6,015 nucleotides of DNA, taken from contig JAPOZE010000337.1 in NCBI GenBank assembly GCA_026706225.1, forward strand, positions 1-6,015, written 5' to 3'. Numbering within the stretch: the first letter of the stretch is position 1; each line of letters starts with the position of its first letter. The position numbers and the translations under genes were made by a program. This stretch comes from Acidobacteriota bacterium (lineage in GTDB: Bacteria > Acidobacteriota > Terriglobia > Versatilivoradales > Versatilivoraceae). Shown here one piece after another: positions 1 through 6,015 of the stretch. The notes below the pieces were generated by a model. The model did not search any database. It was not told the origin of the DNA and worked only from the letters and a program-made list of their open reading frames with translations.

Positions 1-586
1 CCTGCCGCGGCAGAACTTCTTCCTCAAACAGCCTCCGCACCCGATCCAGGTTGATCCTGGCATTTTTCAGATCGGCCTGGGCGCGGGCCAGGTTGGCATT
101 GGCGCGAGCGATCTCTTCGGGACGGGAACCGGCCTCCAGCTCGCTCAATTGGGCCAGCAAACTGGCCAGTTGCCCCTCGGCCTGCTGGGCCTGGGCCCGA
201 TACTCGGCATCCTCCAGCCTGACCAGAACCTGTCCCTTCTCGACCAGGTCTCCCTTTTCCACGCCGATCCAGGCGACTTTTCCCACCACCTTGGCCGTCA
301 ACTGGATCTTGCGATGGGCCACGATGTACCCGGAGGCGTTCAGGACCACTGAAGAGCCCTTGGACCCCGGCTCACCGCCCGCAACCACCCGGAAGACCTC
401 CACCTCGATCTCCTGGCTGGCGAAGCGGGCGGCGGTGACGGCCGCGCCCACCGCCAGAACCAGCACGATTCCGGCAAGGATCCAGCGGGATGTCCAGCGC
501 GAGGGGCCCTGCGAGGACCGCCTGCGGCTCTTGTGGATTCTCAGGCTGTCGAGTTCCTGCTCCAGGTTTTTCCCCGATTCAACCAC
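1..586 (-). CDS. HlyD/MacA-type periplasmic adaptor subunit of an ABC exporter (C-terminus cut by window edge)
   Basis: This is a membrane-fusion (adaptor) protein that would link the inner-membrane ABC permeases encoded just upstream to the periplasm or an outer-membrane channel. The visible 195 codons show a cytoplasmic Arg/Lys-rich tail (about residues 1-34, with RRR at 21-23), one membrane anchor (about 35-55), and the first half of a biotinyl/lipoyl-like domain (about 83-126). The lipoyl half contains the family-typical stretch GDLVEKGQVLVRLED at 112-126. A long heptad-like helix follows (about 127-190, rich in Ala, Gln, Glu and Leu), which is the first arm of the coiled-coil hairpin. 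The second arm, the rest of the lipoyl domain and the beta-barrel lie beyond position 1. The GTG start is forced: the preceding permease's stop is in the same frame two codons earlier, and GGGAG sits 9 nt upstream. The family is clear; the substrate is unknown. An RND-type adaptor is the alternative, but the two adjacent ABC permeases favour an ABC partner. Confidence 0.9.
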   Translation of the reverse strand, partial: MVESGKNLEQELDSLRIHKSRRRSSQGPSRWTSRWILAGIVLVLAVGAAVTAARFASQEIEVEVFRVVAGGEPGSKGSSVVLNASGYIVAHRKIQLTAKVVGKVAWIGVEKGDLVEKGQVLVRLEDAEYRAQAQQAEGQLASLLAQLSELEAGSRPEEIARANANLARAQADLKNARINLDRVRRLFEEEVLPRQ

Positions 587-589
587 CGG

Positions 590-1753
590 CTACAACTCCC
601 GCAGTGCACTGAGAATACTTTCCCTGGCGGCCCCGCGGGCCGGCAGCAGTCCGCCCAGGAGCCCCATGATCGAGGCAAATCCAACCCCCACCGCCACGAT
701 GGCCGGCGACAGTCGAAAATCGAAACCGGTCTCGCTGAAGGTGAGATTGTTGCCGATACCGGACTCCAGTCCATGCAGCGGCAACACCAGCAGCACTCCG
801 ATCAACCCGCCCAGCAGGGAAAGCAGCAGCGATTCGATCACGAAGGCCAGCAGGATGCTGCCGCCGGAAAAGCCCAGGACCCGCAGGGTGCCGATCTCCC
901 GCGAGCGGCGGGCCACGGCGGCATACATGGTGTTCATGGCGGCAAAGCAGCTTCCCACGGCCATGATGACAGCCACGAAGATGCCCAGGAACTTGACCGG
1001 CTCGGCCGAGGCGGTCTGTTCCTGGTAGTAGTCCACTTCCCTCTTGCCTTCCAGGTAAAGCCGCTGATCGTCGGCCAGGGCGTTCTGCAGCGCCTGCAGG
1101 CTCACCGGGTCGGAGGCACGCACCAGGACGGAGGAAAGGACGTCCATGCGATTGGAATCGGTGGCCAGTTGATTGAGACCGACCCAGATCTCGCTGTCGA
1201 AGGCAGTGCTGCCGGCGTCGAGAACACCGACCACACTCCAGTCGCCGCGGCCGAAGCGCAGCCGATCTCCCACGCCGGCGTTGACGTACCGCCTGGCGAT
1301 GGACTTCCCGACCACCACTTCCCGCTGACCCGGCCGGAACCATCGGCCCTCGATCAAATTCAGGTTGGGACGCATGCGGATTCCCATCGGGGAAAGACCC
1401 CGGATGTTCACGTTGGCCCCCTCGGGACTGTTGTGACGGGGCAGATTGATGACGGTCACGATTTCGGGGGAAACCATGGGCTCGCCGTCCCGTTGCTGAA
1501 TTCCCGGCTTGTTGCGGATGTTGGACAGGGCCTCGCGATTGATCTGGCTGACCAGCTCCGAGAGAGAGTTCTTCCTCATGACCAGCAGGTGGAGCGGATG
1601 CCCGGTGGCCTGGAGAGCCTTTTCCAGACCGCCGACCAGGGCCAGGATCCCCAACAGCACCGCCACCGTAAGGCCTATGCCCAGGGCCGTCATGACCGTG
1701 GTGGTCTTGCGGACCGTCAGGTTCTTCAAGTTGTAGGAAAGAGGCAAGGGCAT
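590..1753 (-). CDS. ABC transporter permease, FtsX/MacB type (permease 2)
   Basis: This inner-membrane subunit of a type VII (MacB/LolCE-like) ABC transporter has 387 residues, normal for the family. Its topology is the canonical 1 + 3: TM1 at about 19-42, a large periplasmic MacB_PCD-type domain (about 43-254, including LIEGRWF at 133-139 and REVVVGKSIA at 144-153), then TM2 (about 255-280), TM3 (about 300-327) and TM4 (about 348-371). The cytoplasmic coupling segment after TM2 reads RRSREIGTLRVLGFS (282-296), the hallmark of FtsX-domain permeases that contacts the ATPase. No ATPase domain is fused, unlike E. coli MacB. The ATG at 1753 is the only good start, because an in-frame stop lies at 1783-1781. 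Its Shine-Dalgarno is weak (only GAG nearby), so translation may depend on the upstream gene or on the hairpin at 1771-1802. It is followed by the adaptor gene after 3 nt. The cargo is not deducible. Confidence 0.93.
   Translation of the reverse strand: MPLPLSYNLKNLTVRKTTTVMTALGIGLTVAVLLGILALVGGLEKALQATGHPLHLLVMRKNSLSELVSQINREALSNIRNKPGIQQRDGEPMVSPEIVTVINLPRHNSPEGANVNIRGLSPMGIRMRPNLNLIEGRWFRPGQREVVVGKSIARRYVNAGVGDRLRFGRGDWSVVGVLDAGSTAFDSEIWVGLNQLATDSNRMDVLSSVLVRASDPVSLQALQNALADDQRLYLEGKREVDYYQEQTASAEPVKFLGIFVAVIMAVGSCFAAMNTMYAAVARRSREIGTLRVLGFSGGSILLAFVIESLLLSLLGGLIGVLLVLPLHGLESGIGNNLTFSETGFDFRLSPAIVAVGVGFASIMGLLGGLLPARGAARESILSALREL
596..600 (-). promoter_or_regulatory. Ribosome binding site of the adaptor gene, inside the end of permease 2
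   Basis: GGGAG on the minus strand lies 9 nt before the GTG at 586-584 and within the last codons of the upstream permease. It supports the GTG start and implies that ribosomes finishing the permease can reinitiate on the adaptor. The site is seen directly; the coupling is inferred from spacing. Confidence 0.55.
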
Positions 1754-1770
1754 AGGGCGACTCAGGGCTT

Positions 1771-1802
1771 TCCCGCCGGCTCAGGCATCCATGCCGACGG
1801 GA
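1771..1802 (-). other. GC-rich intergenic stem-loop between the two permease genes
   Basis: The arms at 1771-1780 and 1793-1802 are inverted repeats of 10 nt around a 12-nt loop. In the minus-strand RNA all ten positions pair (UCCCGUCGGC with GCCGGCGGGA, one U.G wobble). In the plus-strand RNA the same position would be a C/A mismatch, so the structure fits the transcript of the ABC operon. No U-tract follows, so it does not look like a standard intrinsic terminator. It ends 17 nt before the ATG of permease 2, a place where it could act as an mRNA-stability or processing element or tune translation. The rest of the 154-nt gap (1754-1907) holds no supported gene. Confidence 0.5.
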
Positions 1803-1907
1803 GGAACACCGGCCGGCCGCAAGGGTTCCGAACGAAACACTTCAATCGGTTGAACACACACTCGATTTTCCCCCACTGTCCGGCTGCTCTCGGAGGACCA
1901 AAGGCTG

Positions 1908-3065
1908 TCACCCCGTATGGCGGAGGGCCGAAGTGATGGGCAGGCGGGTCGCTCCCAGGGCCGGGACCAGCGAGCTCAGGATGCCGATGCCCAGGGCAAT
2001 GGACAGGCTGATCAGGAACACCGGCGGCGAAAAGGACAGCCCGGAAAGCATGAGCTGCGACTGGCTCAGGTACCCCGATGCCCCCCAGGCCAGGCCGCAA
2101 CCCACCAGGCCCCCTGCCAGGGATATCAGGACGGCCTCGGCCACGATCATGCTCAACACCTTGCCCGTGGTAAATCCCAGCGTCTTGAGCACTCCGATTT
2201 CGGTGATGCGCTCCCGCACCGACATGCCCATGGTGTTGGCGGCCACCAGCAGGATGGTGAACACCAGGGCCCCGCAAATGCTGAGCAGGAACACCTTGAC
2301 GTTGCCCAGCATGGAAACGAAGCTCAACTGGAAGGCCCGCTCGGTTTCGGTCTTGGTCTGGCGCTCCGAGTTTCGATAGAGATCGTCGATTTGCTTGGCG
2401 ATGCGGGGCACCGCCTCGGCGGAATCGGCCAGGATGCCAAAGGTTCCCACCATCCCGCGCCGGGACTGAGGCAGGCCCTCTTCCAGGTATTTCCGGTGAA
2501 AATACATGGCGAAGTCCTGGTTGTCGACATCGCTTTCAAACAGGGCCCGAATGGTCAATTCCAAATCCATCGGGTAGATGTCCCCCTTGATGGTAATCCG
2601 CTGGCCCAGCTTGAAGTTCAGCCGCTCGGCCAGGCTCTTGCCGACAGCGGCGGCCGTGCGCTCCGACTGAAAGGCCTCGAGCTGTTCGGGAGGCACCGTG
2701 AACTCCTTGTAGACCTCGAAGATCCTTTCGGGATCGGTGGCGAACCTCGGGAAGAAATTTTCCGGTCGATTGTCGATATAGACCCCCCCGAACCAGGAGG
2801 TGGGCACCAGCTCGCGCACGCCGGGCACCTTGCGGATTTGCTGTTCATAGTATTCGGGAAGGGAGAAGGTCAGAGAGACCCGATTGCGGGTCACCAGCCG
2901 CAGGGCTTGCTCGGGAGGCCCTTCCTGGTGGTAGAAGGCGTGATAGACCGAAAGGAGCACCCCCAGCAGAAACAGGGAAATGCTGATGCTGGCAACCGTC
3001 AGCAGCGTTCGACGCCGGTTGCGCAGCGCATTCTTGAGAGCCAGGTTCAGGGTGTCCCGGAACAC
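1908..3065 (-). CDS. ABC transporter permease, FtsX/MacB type (permease 1)
   Basis: This is the first gene of the ABC export module, a 385-residue inner-membrane permease of the MacB/LolC/LolE superfamily. The N-terminus carries a basic NALRNRRRTLLT segment (12-23) leading into TM1 (about 21-44). A periplasmic MacB_PCD-like domain follows (about 45-255) with AAAVGKSLAERL at 138-149, then TM2 (about 257-280), the coupling segment SVRERITEIGVLKTLGF (282-298), TM3 (about 303-330) and TM4 (about 348-372). The start is GTG at 3065-3063, chosen because GAGG lies 6 nt upstream at 3075-3072 and no ATG in the frame precedes it. It is only generally similar to permease 2: the coupling segment and the final LPITSALRHTG versus ARESILSALREL correspond, but the periplasmic domains differ. 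The pair therefore most likely forms a heterodimer, as LolC and LolE do. A self-contained homodimer for each is possible. The substrate is unknown. Confidence 0.93.
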   Translation of the reverse strand: MFRDTLNLALKNALRNRRRTLLTVASISISLFLLGVLLSVYHAFYHQEGPPEQALRLVTRNRVSLTFSLPEYYEQQIRKVPGVRELVPTSWFGGVYIDNRPENFFPRFATDPERIFEVYKEFTVPPEQLEAFQSERTAAAVGKSLAERLNFKLGQRITIKGDIYPMDLELTIRALFESDVDNQDFAMYFHRKYLEEGLPQSRRGMVGTFGILADSAEAVPRIAKQIDDLYRNSERQTKTETERAFQLSFVSMLGNVKVFLLSICGALVFTILLVAANTMGMSVRERITEIGVLKTLGFTTGKVLSMIVAEAVLISLAGGLVGCGLAWGASGYLSQSQLMLSGLSFSPPVFLISLSIALGIGILSSLVPALGATRLPITSALRHTG

Positions 3066-3071
3066 GGAGAG

Positions 3072-3075
3072 CCTC
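3072..3075 (-). promoter_or_regulatory. Ribosome binding site deciding the GTG start of permease 1
   Basis: GAGG on the minus strand lies 6 nt before the GTG at 3065-3063. It is the only Shine-Dalgarno-like motif near the start of the open frame and fixes the otherwise ambiguous GTG start. Confidence 0.5.
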
Positions 3076-3081
3076 GTTTCC

Positions 3082-3106
3082 GCGGGAAGAAAACAGCGCC
3101 TCCCGC
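3082..3106 (-). other. Possible short hairpin in the leader of permease 1
   Basis: GCGGGA (3106-3101) and TCCCGC (3087-3082) are perfect 6-nt inverted repeats around a 13-nt loop. They lie between the predicted promoter and the ribosome binding site. The stem is short and there is no T-run after it, so a role is speculative; a chance repeat in GC-rich DNA is a real alternative. Confidence 0.2.
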
Positions 3107-3116
3107 CATTTCTCAG

Positions 3117-3145
3117 ATTAGCACAACTCTGGTCGGCTCGGTCAA
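3117..3145 (-). promoter_or_regulatory. Predicted sigma70-type promoter of the ABC export module
   Basis: On the minus strand TTGACC (3145-3140, 5 of 6 to the -35 consensus) is separated by exactly 17 nt from GCTAAT (3122-3117, 4 of 6 to the -10 consensus). The predicted start of transcription is near 3110, giving a leader of about 45 nt to the GTG of permease 1. It sits in the only non-coding stretch (3066-3161) between the zinc-ribbon gene and the ABC module, which is where a promoter would be expected. The match is by eye only. Confidence 0.4.
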
Positions 3146-3161
3146 AGCGCCCTCGGCATCC

Positions 3162-3371
3162 CTAGCCAGACCCCTGACCTTCCATTCGGCCCGTTCCCCG
3201 GGAGTTCCCTTCCAAGGGGCTGGAACACCCCCGGCAGTGGGTCCTCCGCCTGGCGTTCAGAGTCCCGCAGCTCCGGCAGCGGATGTACACGGCGTGTGTG
3301 AACCACTGGGTCAGGAAGGCGCTCCCACCCAGGATCAGAACAGCCAGCAGGACATTGAGGGCTGTTTCCAT
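3162..3371 (-). CDS. Small membrane-anchored zinc-ribbon protein, function unknown
   Basis: The predicted product has 69 residues. A hydrophobic helix at about 4-24 is followed by a cytoplasmic or exposed zinc ribbon with Cys32, Cys35, Cys46 and Cys49 in a CxxC-x10-CxxC pattern, the standard spacing of small bacterial zinc ribbons. A Gly/Ser-rich tail (about 55-69) ends the protein. The four cysteines in canonical spacing after a clean membrane helix are the main evidence that it is real, since neither would be expected together in a chance frame. The start is uncertain: ATG at 3371-3369 is chosen, with only a weak GGA 7 nt or so upstream; a GTG at 3386 would add five residues. It lies 80 nt after the symporter gene and about 96 nt before permease 1, on the same strand. 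I do not recognise a named family. The zinc ribbon could bind zinc, a protein or nucleic acid. Confidence 0.62.
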   Translation of the reverse strand: METALNVLLAVLILGGSAFLTQWFTHAVYIRCRSCGTLNARRRTHCRGCSSPLEGNSRGTGRMEGQGSG

Positions 3372-3451
3372 GACAGGATCCAACACGGGTCCGTCGCCGG
3401 GTTAGAGGCGAAACCGATAGCCTATGCCGTTATGCCGGGTCGGCTCAGGGA

Positions 3452-4669
3452 CTATCCGGACCCGGGTGCTTCATTCGCCTCCACCCTCCCGGGCCGAAAG
3501 AAGAACGCAAACAGCACCATCACCCCCGCTGCCGCCACCGCCGGCACCAGCCAGATCTCATCCCAATGGTGCTGCGCGGCGCTATCCACTCCCTCGAAAC
3601 TGTAATGTTGCACCACCAGTCCGGAGACCCTGGCGCCCACGAACATGCCCAGGCCCAGCGTGACCAGGGCGATGAAACCCTGGGCTGCGGCCCGAACCCG
3701 GATGGGGGCCTTGCGGTCCACGTAGACCTGGCCGGCCACGAAAAAGAAATCGTAGCAGATGCCGTGCAGGAGAATCCCTCCCAGCAACATCCACAGGTGC
3801 TCGTTGCCGTCGCCCCAGGAAAACAGCAAGTAGCGGGCCACCCAGGCAGCCATGCCGATCAGCAGCGTCCCCTTGAGTCCCACCCGGGTCAGGAAGAAGG
3901 GCAGGGCCAGCATGAAGAGAATTTCCGAGCCCTGCCCCAGGGTCATCTTGCTGGCGGCCTGGCTGACGCCGATCTCGTTGAGGAACAGGTTGGTGAAGGT
4001 GTAATAGAACTGCAGGGGAATGCAGAGCAGAAACGAGCCGGCCACGAAAACGGCAAAGGAGCGCTCCCTCATCAGGCTCAGGGCATCCAGCCCCAGCAGC
4101 CCCCTGAGGCTGAAGGGCTGGCCGCCTCCCTTGGGAGGGGTGTGGGGAAGCAGCAGGCAGTAGAGACCCATCAGCACCGAGGCCCCGGCGGCAATCTGCA
4201 GCGGCACGGCGGTGGCCTCCAGGTGCAACCGTCCCACCAACAGGCCGGCGGCGATCCAACCGATGGTCCCCAGCACTCTCACCCTGGGAAATTCCCGTTC
4301 CGGACTCTCCATGTGGTGAAAGGACAGGGAGTTGGTGAGCGCCAGGGTCGGCATGTAAAACAGGGTGTAGATCAACAGCACCGGGAAGAGCTGGCCGAAG
4401 TTGTCCAGACCGGATACCCAGTACAACAGGCACCCGCCCACCAGGTGCAGTCCCGCCAGCACCTTCTCCGAAGCAAAGTACCGGTCGGCCACCAGCCCCA
4501 TGAAAAACGGAGAGATCATGGCCGCGATGGCCGTGGTGGCGTAGGCCCAGCCGATCTGGCTGCCGCTGAAGCCAAGGGTCTGGCTCAGATAGGTGACCAG
4601 GGTGACGTACCAGGCCCCCCAGATGAAATACTGCAGAAACATCATTCCGGAGAGCTTCAGGCGAACCAT
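3452..4669 (-). CDS. Nucleoside:H+ symporter-like MFS transporter (NupG/XapB family)
   Basis: This is a 405-residue inner-membrane protein of the Major Facilitator Superfamily, of the usual length for the Nuc_H_symport family, which imports nucleosides with protons. The resemblance to E. coli NupG as I recall it runs end to end: [10 protein letters not shown] at 11-20, the [13 protein letters not shown] segment at 105-117, [12 protein letters not shown] at 127-138, RVGLKG (262-267) leading to [13 protein letters not shown] (275-287), and [10 protein letters not shown] (323-332). About 12 hydrophobic helices are visible, with a polar central loop near 176-200. The start is ATG at 4669, because GAGG (4680-4677) lies 7 nt upstream; a TTG at 4675 overlapping the gltX stop is less likely. 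It begins 2 nt after the gltX stop, so coexpression is expected. Nucleoside specificity is inferred from the family; some members of this family in other phyla may carry other substrates. Confidence 0.88.
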   Translation of the reverse strand: MVRLKLSGMMFLQYFIWGAWYVTLVTYLSQTLGFSGSQIGWAYATTAIAAMISPFFMGLVADRYFASEKVLAGLHLVGGCLLYWVSGLDNFGQLFPVLLIYTLFYMPTLALTNSLSFHHMESPEREFPRVRVLGTIGWIAAGLLVGRLHLEATAVPLQIAAGASVLMGLYCLLLPHTPPKGGGQPFSLRGLLGLDALSLMRERSFAVFVAGSFLLCIPLQFYYTFTNLFLNEIGVSQAASKMTLGQGSEILFMLALPFFLTRVGLKGTLLIGMAAWVARYLLFSWGDGNEHLWMLLGGILLHGICYDFFFVAGQVYVDRKAPIRVRAAAQGFIALVTLGLGMFVGARVSGLVVQHYSFEGVDSAAQHHWDEIWLVPAVAAAGVMVLFAFFFRPGRVEANEAPGSG

Positions 4670-4671
4670 TC

Positions 4672-6015
4672 TCAAACCTCACTCTTAACCCATGACATAC
4701 CCGACAGGCGGGCCACGGTCCTGTCCTGTCCCAGAGCCACCATGACCTCGAAGATCCCCGGGGCGACCGCCTTGCCGGTCAGCAGCGCCCGGGCCGCGTT
4801 GATGAGCAGCCCCGCCTTGACCTCCCTTTCGGCGGCGAAGGCGCGCAGGGCCGATTCCACCTCCTCCAGTCCGAAAGCCGGCAGGGATTCGAGCCGGGCG
4901 GCCAGCTCGGGCATCAGAACCGGCAGGGTTTCATTCTTGAGGAATTTCCGGCGGGCCTTGTCTTCGATCTCGAAGTCATCGGTGAAGAAGGCTCTCCCCT
5001 GGATGGCGAAGTCGCACACCATGCGGACCCGCTGCTTGAGCAGATCGATCACCTGCAGCATCCAGGCCCTGTCGGAGGAATCGAATTCCCCTTTCCATAG
5101 CCCTTCCCTTTCCAGCTCGGCCCTGATCAGCGGAAAAAGCCTCTCGGCGGGAGCATTGCGCAGATAGCGGCTGTTGAACCAGGACAGCTTCTCCGGGTCG
5201 AAGACGGCGTTGCTCTTGTTCACACCCTCCAGGGAGAACTGGCGGATCAACTCATCGGTGGACAGAGCTTCCACTTCGGTCTTCGGAGACCAGCCCAGCA
5301 GCGCCAGAAAGTTACAGAACGGGTCCGGCAGATAGCCCTGCTCCCGGTAGGTGGTCACGGCGGTGGCCCCGTGCCGCTTGCTGAGCCTGGTCCGGTCGGG
5401 ACCCAGAATCAGCGGGAGGTGGGCAAAGACAGGGACCGGCCTCTGCAGGGCCCGGTAGAGAAGGATTTGCTTTGGGGTGTTGGAAATATGGTCGGCGCCA
5501 CGGATGACGTGGCTGATGTTCATGTCCAGATCGTCCAGCACCACGCCCAGGTGGTAGGTGGGCATGCCGTCGGACCGCACCAGCACGAAGTCCTCGATCT
5601 CCTCGTTGCGGTGGGCAATCCGGCCGAAGATCCGGTCCTCGAAGGCAATCTCTCCATCCCGGGGCCCCTTGAAGCGCACCACGCTGGGCAGACCGCGAGA
5701 CTCCCTTTCCCGAACCCGGTCCGGCGCCAGGTCTCGACAGGTGCCGTCATACTTCCAGGATTTTCCGGCGGCGGACGCCGCCCGCCGCTTGGTCGCCAAC
5801 TCGGCCGTCGAACAAAAACAGCGGTAGGCCTTGTTTGCGCTCAAGAGCCGGTCCGCCACCTGGCGGTAGCGGTCCAGTCGTTCCGACTGCAGGAAGGGGC
5901 CCTCGTCCCAATCCAGGCCCAGCCACTGGAGAGCGCCCAGAATGTCTTCCACCATCTCCGGACTGGAGCGCTCCCGGTCGGTGTCTTCGATTCGGAGGAT
6001 GAAGCGACCGCCCTG
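4672..6015 (-). CDS. gltX: Glutamyl-tRNA synthetase (N-terminus outside window)
   Basis: Class I aminoacyl-tRNA synthetase that charges tRNA-Glu with glutamate in the cytoplasm. The 447 residues present start at [14 protein letters not shown] (fragment 2-15), the conserved segment of the catalytic fold; roughly 30 to 40 residues, including the HIGH motif, lie beyond 6015. Visible landmarks are the zinc-binding insertion with Cys66, Cys68 and Cys93, [16 protein letters not shown] (150-165), [14 protein letters not shown] (170-183), and the KMSKS-class loop as RLSKRHG (210-216). The C-terminal helical anticodon-binding region runs from about 325 to the end. Spacing of the zinc motif (CxC-x24-Cx-) equals that of E. 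coli GluRS, but Asp95 takes the place of the final His. The total length would be about 480, normal for the family. Discriminating versus non-discriminating (Glu/Gln) charging cannot be told from what I see. The stop is TGA at 4674-4672, next to the symporter start. Confidence 0.97.
   Translation of the reverse strand, partial: QGGRFILRIEDTDRERSSPEMVEDILGALQWLGLDWDEGPFLQSERLDRYRQVADRLLSANKAYRCFCSTAELATKRRAASAAGKSWKYDGTCRDLAPDRVRERESRGLPSVVRFKGPRDGEIAFEDRIFGRIAHRNEEIEDFVLVRSDGMPTYHLGVVLDDLDMNISHVIRGADHISNTPKQILLYRALQRPVPVFAHLPLILGPDRTRLSKRHGATAVTTYREQGYLPDPFCNFLALLGWSPKTEVEALSTDELIRQFSLEGVNKSNAVFDPEKLSWFNSRYLRNAPAERLFPLIRAELEREGLWKGEFDSSDRAWMLQVIDLLKQRVRMVCDFAIQGRAFFTDDFEIEDKARRKFLKNETLPVLMPELAARLESLPAFGLEEVESALRAFAAEREVKAGLLINAARALLTGKAVAPGIFEVMVALGQDRTVARLSGMSWVKSEV
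4677..4680 (-). promoter_or_regulatory. Ribosome binding site of the symporter, inside the end of gltX
   Basis: GAGG on the minus strand, within the last codons of gltX, lies 7 nt before the ATG at 4669-4667 but only 1 nt before the alternative TTG at 4675. It therefore decides for the ATG and supports translational coupling to gltX. Confidence 0.55.

Noticed and set aside
1811..1820. GC palindrome GGCCGGCC in the inter-permease gap.
   Set aside because: An 8-nt GC palindrome is expected by chance in DNA this rich in G and C and has no associated structure or repeat copies.
533..1936. Long plus-strand open frame of 467 codons opposite permease 2.
   Set aside because: It is antisense to a clear FtsX-type permease, its product is rich in His, Gln, Gly and Asp with no recognisable domain, and such frames are common opposite GC-rich genes.
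1762..2277. Minus-strand open frame of 171 codons that overlaps the end of permease 1 and fills most of the inter-permease gap.
   Set aside because: Most of it is an out-of-frame reading of permease 1; the part in the gap is short and shows no motif, so it gives no support for a separate gene.
3417..3437. Direct repeat TATGCCG (3423-3429 and 3431-3437) beside the small palindrome ATAGCCTAT (3417-3425) downstream of the symporter stop.
   Set aside because: The units are only 7 to 9 nt long and occur once; there is no stem with a T-run, so neither a terminator nor an operator can be supported.
1917..3605. Plus-strand open frame of 562 codons running opposite permease 1, the zinc-ribbon gene and the end of the symporter.
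   Set aside because: It crosses three convincing minus-strand genes and two intergenic gaps, shows low-complexity Gln/Gly/His composition and has no domain I know; it is a codon-bias shadow.
3566..5167. Plus-strand open frame of 533 codons opposite the symporter and gltX.
   Set aside because: It is antisense to two conserved genes, with Gln/His/Gly-rich then Ser-rich composition and no domain; considered a shadow.

Overview
The window is GC-rich (roughly 60 to 65% by eye) bacterial chromosomal DNA. All six genes I can support read on the minus strand, so the biological order runs from high to low coordinates. Nothing points to a phage, plasmid or insertion sequence, and I see no tRNA, rRNA or CRISPR array. 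The gene content fits a free-living Gram-negative bacterium with an outer membrane, because a periplasmic adaptor of the HlyD/MacA type is present. Paired FtsX/MacB-type permeases with an adaptor, together with a NupG-type symporter, are common in Acidobacteriota and related lineages. That placement is a guess from gene content, not a measured assignment.

Region 1 (6015 to 3452) holds a housekeeping pair. The first gene is glutamyl-tRNA synthetase (gltX), whose first few dozen residues lie outside the window. The second is a 12-helix nucleoside:H+ symporter-like MFS protein. Its ATG lies 2 nt after the gltX stop and its Shine-Dalgarno sequence lies inside the end of gltX, so the two are probably cotranscribed and translationally coupled.

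Region 2 (3451 to 3066) is a small hinge. It encodes a membrane-anchored zinc-ribbon miniprotein of about 69 residues. Between that gene and the next is a plausible sigma70-type promoter and a short GC-rich leader.

Region 3 (3065 to 1) is an ABC export module of two different FtsX/MacB-type permeases followed by the N-terminal part of a membrane-fusion (HlyD/MacA-like) adaptor, cut by the window edge. The ATPase is not in the window and probably lies further downstream. The permeases are separated by 154 nt containing a strong GC-rich stem-loop that pairs fully, with one G.U, only in the minus-strand transcript. The second permease and the adaptor lie in the same reading frame, split by one stop codon and one further codon. 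The set probably forms an inner-membrane transporter with a periplasmic arm that moves a lipid, lipoprotein or small molecule outward; the substrate cannot be read from the sequence.

I found no clearly undescribed system. The most useful leads are the zinc-ribbon miniprotein, the inter-permease hairpin, the predicted promoter of the ABC module, and the Asp at the fourth zinc-ligand position of GluRS.
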